This document shows, piece after piece, positions 59,201 through 64,000 of a stretch of DNA of 64,000 bases. Position numbers and translations under genes: made by a program. The stretch lies in NCBI GenBank assembly GCA_025345505.1, contig JANVCC010000077.1:8066414-8130413 (forward strand), in the 5' to 3' direction. This DNA is from Todiramphus chloris collaris (lineage: Eukaryota > Chordata > Aves > Coraciiformes > Alcedinidae). Position 1 is the first letter of the stretch; every line of letters starts with the position of its first letter. The notes beneath the pieces are model-generated. The model ran no database searches. It was not told where the DNA came from and worked only from the letters and a program-made list of their open reading frames with translations.

Positions 59201-60934
59201 GTCACTGTCTTCTGTACCTGCTCTAAAACAAGTATTTCAATGTGTTTTCCTACCACCCTCCATGCACGTGCAGACCAAAGCCACACAGAAATTCCCAGCT
59301 CATATATAAACTCCTTCATGAAAACCTCGCCTGGAGTTCTCCCAGCAGTGATAGCTGCAAAACTCAGCACATTTGAGGAAACCTCACCCATGTCATCTCC
59401 CAGTGATCTCCTGCCACATGTACACTTAGTTTTCAGCACTGTTTTTCATCCTCTCCCTGTTCAGAGCACAACCTTAGAGTCCTCGCCCAGTGTCCTGTGC
59501 TGTTACAAAGAACTGCAAAAGTGCAAATTTCTGTTGTAACAAAGGAGAAAACCCAAATCTTGTGGAGAACATGATTCAGTTCAACAATTACTAAACTGTT
59601 AAACTTGGCATTGCTGTCTTCATTCTGTTTGCAGTGGAGTCCTCTCACAAGATGAAGTTTATACAAAATACCTTGATGTTGAAATGAACCCAAAAAATAC
59701 TAAAAAAATTGAGTTTCTCTGGAATAAAACAATATTTACTCTGCTCTGGGCAAGACTGGGAGCAGAAACAGTCAATATAATCCATGGAGAAGATGGACAT
59801 AGGTAAGCATATGCCTTTTATGGGGAGAAAGGGGAAAGGAGAGCAAAAACCTTGGGAGACAGGATTTAAATATGTCCTTAATAAATTGCACACGTGGTTT
59901 GCAATCAACAACATGAATTCCAGTCACGTCAAAGGCAAGATATTACACTTCAGACAGAAAAATCAAGCGTTTGAGTCCAAACCAGGGAATAACTGTCTGG
60001 AAAGGAATACAGCAGTGAGTAATTTGGAATGTATCTTGTTTTGCCACAGCAAAATGATTACAAACCAAGATAAAGCAAGTATCATTCTCAGGTACATTAC
60101 CAGTATTGTACAGAAGATGCAGGGAGGAATTATTCTAATTTAAATAGCAGGGCAAGACTGTAACCAGTGGCAGGGTCATTTTCAAGTTTGGAGAATACAC
60201 TTCAGAAGAAATGCACACGGGCTGAAGTCTGGAAAAACAGCAAAAGAGATTTAGAAAACATGATGTGTGTGGAGCAGCTGAAGGAAATGTTTTTTTCAAT
60301 ACAGAAAAGCCTCGAGAGGAACATAAAAACATATGTGTAAGCTGTTTGTGAAGGGTCACAGTCAATTATGTCATATATCCAAAGGGTTTAGGTTAAGGTT
60401 TAACTGATACATTTTACAAGGGAAAAACTATTGATAAGGTATCCATTGGCAGGGATTATTCAGAGAAGCAGGTGAAATACCTTTCAGTGTGAGCTCCTAA
60501 AAAAAAAAAAAAAAAAAAAGATGAAAAGCTTTGATTGGGGCAAACTAGTTAAGCACCTAGCCTAAATAAAAGGAGTTTCACAGGATGCTTTTCTGACTTT
60601 TTATCTATAACTCCATACCTCTGAATGCAGAGATTAATTTTATTCATATAATGAAACTCAGATTTTACAGCTGGTCCCCAAAAGAAGGAAATTCGCCTTG
60701 TTACTGGTAATATACAGATGCTACTACTCTGTCAGCAAGCTTTTAGGAAGGCTTAACCAGGATTATGGATTGAATTTACACGCCTCAGGGTGACAGCTGA
60801 CAATCCTTCAATTTTTCTTGTGGGGGAAAGAAATAAATAAATCTTGATTCAAGTATTTTTTCCTTCACAGGTCAACTTTGTGTGGCCATGGAACTGTGAC
60901 ATACGGAGTTCCCCAGCTACTTACACCTTGCTAG
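50180..60934 (+). CDS. PNLIPRP3: Lipase B: pancreatic lipase-related protein 3-like, 12 coding exons
   Basis: Predicted secreted lipase of the pancreatic lipase family. Joining 50180-50219, 51043-51197, 51892-52017, 53507-53641, 55365-55473, 56185-56301, 56382-56504, 57137-57255, 58025-58154, 58419-58530, 59635-59802 and 60871-60934 gives 1398 nt, 465 residues plus TAG, all in phase. Parts: signal peptide 1 to about 13; hydrolase domain with GHSLG (Ser168), LDPAGP (Asp191), lid Cys251-Cys276 and His278; PLAT domain from about 352; C-terminal disulphide Cys449-Cys465 ending LLTPC. The assignment to PNLIPRP3 rests on the leader (MWIIAF against WIVAF), [21 protein letters not shown], and a lid with 24 residues between its cysteines, as I recall for human PNLIPRP3 (23 in PNLIP). 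All catalytic residues are present, so it should be active. Several Asn-X-Ser/Thr sites suggest glycosylation. It shares exon phases and most exon lengths with lipase A, showing tandem duplication. Confidence 0.93.
51043..51197 (+). CDS. PNLIPRP3: Lipase B coding exon 2: mature N-terminus
   Basis: Residues 14-65: [20 protein letters not shown], ending in TGNNSQ. It is 155 bp, as in lipase A. Acceptor ACTTCAG, donor CAG|GTGAC. Confidence 0.94.
51892..52017 (+). CDS. PNLIPRP3: Lipase B coding exon 3
   Basis: Residues 66-107: [25 protein letters not shown], ending EMCL. A very strong polypyrimidine tract precedes it. 126 bp. Donor TTG|GTATG. Confidence 0.93.
53507..53641 (+). CDS. PNLIPRP3: Lipase B coding exon 4
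   Basis: Residues 108-152: [15 protein letters not shown] and [15 protein letters not shown]. 135 bp, as in lipase A. Acceptor CACCAG, donor CAG|GTAAG. Confidence 0.94.
55365..55473 (+). CDS. PNLIPRP3: Lipase B coding exon 5: nucleophile elbow
   Basis: Residues 153-189: [20 protein letters not shown] with catalytic Ser168, ending RRIT plus one base. 109 bp. Donor ACAG|GTAGG. Confidence 0.95.
56032..56142 (-). repeat. CR1 LINE 3' fragment
   Basis: GTAGAATGGTTTAGGTTGGA, then CCCTGCCATGGGCAGGGACA and AGACCAGGTTGCTCA, mark a reverse-oriented CR1 end. It lies in intron 5 of lipase B, ending about 40 bp before exon 6. Confidence 0.9.
56185..56301 (+). CDS. PNLIPRP3: Lipase B coding exon 6: catalytic aspartate
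   Basis: Residues 189-228: [20 protein letters not shown] with Asp191 and the calcium-site segment. 117 bp. Acceptor TTCTTAG, donor ATAG|GTAAG. Confidence 0.95.
56382..56504 (+). CDS. PNLIPRP3: Lipase B coding exon 7: lid
   Basis: Residues 228-269: [14 protein letters not shown] (Cys251) and a lid rich in acidic residues ([12 protein letters not shown]). Only 80 bp of intron precedes it. Donor GCAG|GTAAA. Confidence 0.94.
57137..57255 (+). CDS. PNLIPRP3: Lipase B coding exon 8: catalytic histidine
   Basis: Residues 269-308: [12 protein letters not shown] gives Cys276 and the catalytic His278, followed by [12 protein letters not shown]. 119 bp, one codon more than in lipase A, in the lid. 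Donor TCA|GTAAG. Confidence 0.94.
58025..58154 (+). CDS. PNLIPRP3: Lipase B coding exon 9
   Basis: Residues 309-352: [20 protein letters not shown] and linker [10 protein letters not shown]. 130 bp. Acceptor TTCCCTAG, donor GCTA|GTAAG. Confidence 0.95.
58419..58530 (+). CDS. PNLIPRP3: Lipase B coding exon 10: start of the PLAT domain
   Basis: Residues 352-389: [20 protein letters not shown], ending EYEVA plus two bases. 112 bp. Acceptor ATATACAG, donor CCAG|GTAAG. Confidence 0.93.
59019..59160. repeat. Tandem duplication, about 71 bp x 2
   Basis: Copies at 59019-59090 and 59091-59160 share TTCCTCCCTGG, TTAAAAGCCATCACTA, CACATTTATAT and GTCTG in the same order with scattered substitutions. 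They lie in intron 10 of lipase B. No coding or known-repeat identity is visible. Confidence 0.88.
59635..59802 (+). CDS. PNLIPRP3: Lipase B coding exon 11: PLAT domain
   Basis: Residues 389-445: [20 protein letters not shown] and [10 protein letters not shown], typical PLAT strands. 168 bp. Acceptor GTTTGCAG, donor ATAG|GTAAG. Confidence 0.94.
60499..60519. repeat. (A)21 homopolymer
   Basis: A run of 21 A in intron 11 of lipase B, without a retroposed gene or flanking target-site duplication that I can see. Confidence 0.9.
60871..60934 (+). CDS. PNLIPRP3: Lipase B coding exon 12: C-terminus and stop
   Basis: Residues 445-465 ([12 protein letters not shown]...LLTPC) then TAG. Acceptor CCTTCACAG. 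Cys449 and the terminal Cys465 form the conserved last disulphide pair. 64 bp, as in lipase A. Confidence 0.94.
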
Positions 60935-61017
60935 AAGTCACCAAGTACAAGCACTTCTGCACACAGCAGCTGAGCAAACAATCAGTCCTGTGCACGGGAA
61001 TGCTGGTACACAAGGCT

Positions 61018-61023
61018 ATTAAA
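61018..61023 (+). promoter_or_regulatory. Polyadenylation signal (variant) of lipase B
   Basis: ATTAAA, 83 bp after the stop, matches the position of the AATAAA in lipase A. Confidence 0.55.
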
Positions 61024-63739
61024 GCAAAAATCAAACTGCCTGTTGCTTCCTTTATTTTTTTCAGTTCTTTGCAAACACACTTGTCAAAGCTTGACTTGTT
61101 CATATTTAAGCCAAGTTTATTGTGCTTGTAACTATGGAAGCAACTGAAAATCATACATGCTAAAATCCATTTATAACACTGCACAGTCTTACTCTACCAG
61201 TGCCTCAAGGTAAGAGCTGTTTCCCATCGTATTGGTAATTTGCCTGATTTTCTGTCTGTCAAACACTCTCAAGGGAGCATGCTGCCTCAGCACACCCTTC
61301 TGGCTGTGGATCATCCCAAACACCTACTTTCTGCAGCCTACACTACTGCTCAAAACTTTCCAGCCCCACACAAGAGCACTGCCCTCACAAGACACCATGA
61401 GACAAGGCAGGAACAGAACAAGACCAAGATATTTCTTCAGCAGGTCAGAATAGCCCTTTGTACGCTGCACCTTCGTGGAAACACCAACTGAAGGCAAACC
61501 ACAAGCATTCCCTGCTTTGGAAGAATCTATCTGGCTGAATCATGGCACCTGGTTACTGCTGAATTTCTTTGCTGTGGCCACTGAAAATCCTGGAGAGAAA
61601 CTCTGAATAACTCCAGGCTTTGAAAAAGCTGGGGTTGCCTATTTCACATTAAAATGAACACTACGGCTCTGCAAAACATGGCATGAGTGAGCCACTTGGA
61701 GCTTTAAGAGTTCAAGGCCATAGATACTTTTTAAGTGCAAAAACCAAAGTCTGAGTTAATGAGTAATAAGAAAGAGTTAATAATTTATTCACTCCCATTT
61801 CCCCATGTTTGATAAGTAATGAGCAAGAACTTGGGCAAATAAAATTCTGAGAAATAGCAATAGAAATACAATATTAAAAATGTATTTATAATGAGTATAG
61901 ATATCTAGATATCTGAATTAAATATTTTTTTTTAAAAGATGTTTAAATGTTTTTTTTAAAAAGAACACCAGTCAGTGTTGTAACGTTGAGTAAACACTAA
62001 CCAACCCTGTATGAAATAAGAAGCATAATTAAACACATGTCTGAGGTTCAACCAAGAGAGATCTGCAGTCCCCAGTATGGCAAGTCCCCCAGGGACTTGA
62101 GAGGTGGCAAGGGAAGTGTGAACAATGCTGGGAAGCACCGTGGGGAGTCCCAGGAGAGAGCTACAGCATCCTGAAGCACCAGAAATCCAGTGCTCTCCTC
62201 TGCCTGATTCCTATTCCAGACTACACATCTTTAGGACTGCAGATACATAGCTGGGCCTTCATTTATCACTTTTTCTCCAAAGCAGACTTTCTTCCAGCAG
62301 CCCTTGATGGTGAGGCTGCAAGGACCAGAACACAGGCACAGAGAGCAGCTCACAACATACTGAGGGACATGCATCCCAGCCCTCCCCTGTCTTCCCAAAA
62401 CTGGAAGCAAGCAGCTGAAACAAACCCATCTGACCACAGCCCAAGGAATTGTCTAGTTACTCCAATTGCCCTGTGTTGCTGCAGACTAACTACGATAAAA
62501 TCCTAACTCCAATCTTTTCAACCAGCTCTTAAATTAAATGGGAAAGGATGTCTCCTGATTTTAAACAAGTGCTAAAACATAGCAGTGTACTGGGGCATGT
62601 AGTGATTCTCCTGTATCAATGAGACAAATGTATTTACTTCAGTTAAGGATGGAAACACTGAGCTCTAAATTTTGCTGTCAAAGGTGATATTTCAGAAAAA
62701 TTTAAAACTTCACTGCTGTTTAAAGAAACAAACCCCACTAGCACACATGGTAGCAGTGTAATGCCTACACACACAGCTGGTATCCCTTTGGTTGTTCCCA
62801 GAGGTGGAGTTTAGAGAATGTCAGCTCTGCAAAGATAACGTGGCCACAGCCTAAAAGTATAGCCAAGCTGAAAACTTTTTCTAGCTGAAATCTCATTTCT
62901 TAAGTCCACTTACAGCCTTCTAGAGATGAACAGGACCAAGGGGCTCCCAGACCTAGTCTTGTTTATTTACACAGGCTTTTTTTCACCAGTTAGTCAATGT
63001 ATCTCATAGAACAATCTACTGGGCTCTGTAACATCGCTACAAAAAGCGATTGTGCCACAATGTCTGGGGGAATTGTGTGTGTTATTTGTATATATTTCCA
63101 GCATGTTTGCTCTCGGTTCATCACTCAGAGAAGGGCTCTCTCAAAACTTGAGCTACATCGGTAGTACGGAAAGGATCCAAAGGGGTAGACAACTGTCCTT
63201 CTAACACTACTTTTTTTCAACAAGAAAATGAAAGAGACACCAGAAAAATGTCAGACATACCAGCCCCACAAGAAGCCTCCCTGGAAGGATAAGCCTTCAC
63301 CAAACTGAGCTCATGTCAGGAAATAGGCATAAAAGGCCCAGAAACACAGGAATATTCCACATCCAAAGTCATTTGATGCAGAGCAAGGGAGGGGATTAAA
63401 AACAATGTGGTTTCCTACTAACTTCCCCAGCAGAATCCCTACATCCCAATTATGTAACACTCAAAATCAAAGGCCTTCCCAGCCAAGACAAGCCCAGAAA
63501 TGCACTGCTACACAGATCCACATAATCACCTTTAATATCCCACTCCTGATGTGTTGCATGGGAATTATCATACCTCTGTAGCTCCAATCCTATTCTGGGC
63601 TATGGCACATCAGTTCAAGAAATCTATGTCCATGGATTTTGAAGCTTTCAGAGAAACCACCCATTAAAGTTGTTTTCCAGCTTAGCTATAATCTAAATGC
63701 TCCTATCTTTCTGGGAACATTTCCAAGGATAACGCACAC
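61024..63739. other. Intergenic region downstream of lipase B
   Basis: No lipase exon, large repeat or coding chain is visible. Open frames are short and composition is ordinary. AT-rich runs occur near 61850-61965. Confidence 0.55.
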
Positions 63740-63747
63740 TATAAAAA
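63740..63747 (+). promoter_or_regulatory. Candidate TATA box
   Basis: TATAAAAA lies about 30 bp before a possible start site near 63770. Downstream there is no ATG until 63885 (G at -3 and G at +4), and CTCGC|GTAAGT is a strong donor at 63897. Together these look like a TATA promoter with a first exon of about 63770-63896. It could belong to the next member of the cluster or another gene to the right. Confidence 0.35.
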
Positions 63748-64000
63748 GTACGTGTGAAGTTTGCACATTACTGCACGGAGCTTTGAGGCTGCATTGTAAG
63801 TAGTTCAGGTTTGGTGTTTTTTCTTTTACCTTGTCAGGTACATAGCTTCCCAAGACACAGCAGCATAAAGGGGAATGGCAGCTCGCGTAAGTGTCCCTAT
63901 GCTACTTTTAAAGTAGCTATTCTACAGACAATTAGAAGTGTAGCCTCAACAGGATAAAAATCACTCTGGATTTAAGTTATGCTTTAGCAGACTTAGGAGC

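Noticed and set aside
59132-59539. 135-codon plus-strand open frame
   Set aside because: Entirely inside lipase B intron 10 and partly overlapping the tandem duplication; no recognisable protein features.
1-64000. CRISPR arrays, tRNA or rRNA genes, bacterial operons
   Set aside because: None seen; the window is vertebrate nuclear DNA and repeats present are LINE, LTR and simple repeats.

Overview
The window is vertebrate nuclear DNA and most likely from a bird. Genes are split into short exons with GT/AG introns. The interspersed repeats are CR1 LINE fragments with the typical avian 3' end, and one solo-flanked LTR element sits in an intron. The base composition is AT-rich, with long introns and no operon-like packing. 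I see no bacterial or viral gene organisation.

The core of the window is a tandem pair of pancreatic-lipase-family genes, both on the plus strand. Lipase A (17777-34487) and lipase B (50180-60934) each have 12 coding exons, and the order and phases of the exons are the same in both. Spliced by eye, A gives 467 residues and B gives 465, the normal family length. Both keep a signal peptide, the GHSLG nucleophile elbow, the LDPAGP aspartate segment, the lid disulphide with the catalytic histidine just after it, and a C-terminal PLAT domain ending in Cys. B resembles PNLIPRP3 in its N-terminus, strand motifs and lid length. A is a close relative that I cannot assign to one named paralogue. Both should be secreted triglyceride or galactolipid hydrolases of the digestive type.

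Between them (about 36990-47491, plus strand) is a chain of small exon-like segments that I do not recognise. The last five are phase-compatible, end in a terminal exon with a stop codon, and encode a low-complexity Ser/acidic stretch, a Lys-rich stretch and a short helical C-terminus. The first half of the chain is uncertain. This is the best candidate for something undescribed in the window.

Layout: 1-15463 intergenic with repeats only; 15464-17776 possible leader exon(s) and a G-quadruplex motif; 17777-34593 lipase A with an antisense LTR element and a CR1 in intron 8 and a CR1 scrap in intron 1; 34594-36989 spacer; 36990-47867 unidentified gene candidate; 47868-50170 spacer with a long CR1 fragment directly upstream of lipase B; 50171-61023 lipase B with a CR1 fragment in intron 5 and a 71-bp tandem duplication in intron 10; 61024-64000 spacer ending in a TATA-box promoter candidate that may start the next gene of the cluster. 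All exon borders were read by eye from reading frame, splice dinucleotides and family alignment remembered from known lipases; no search was run.
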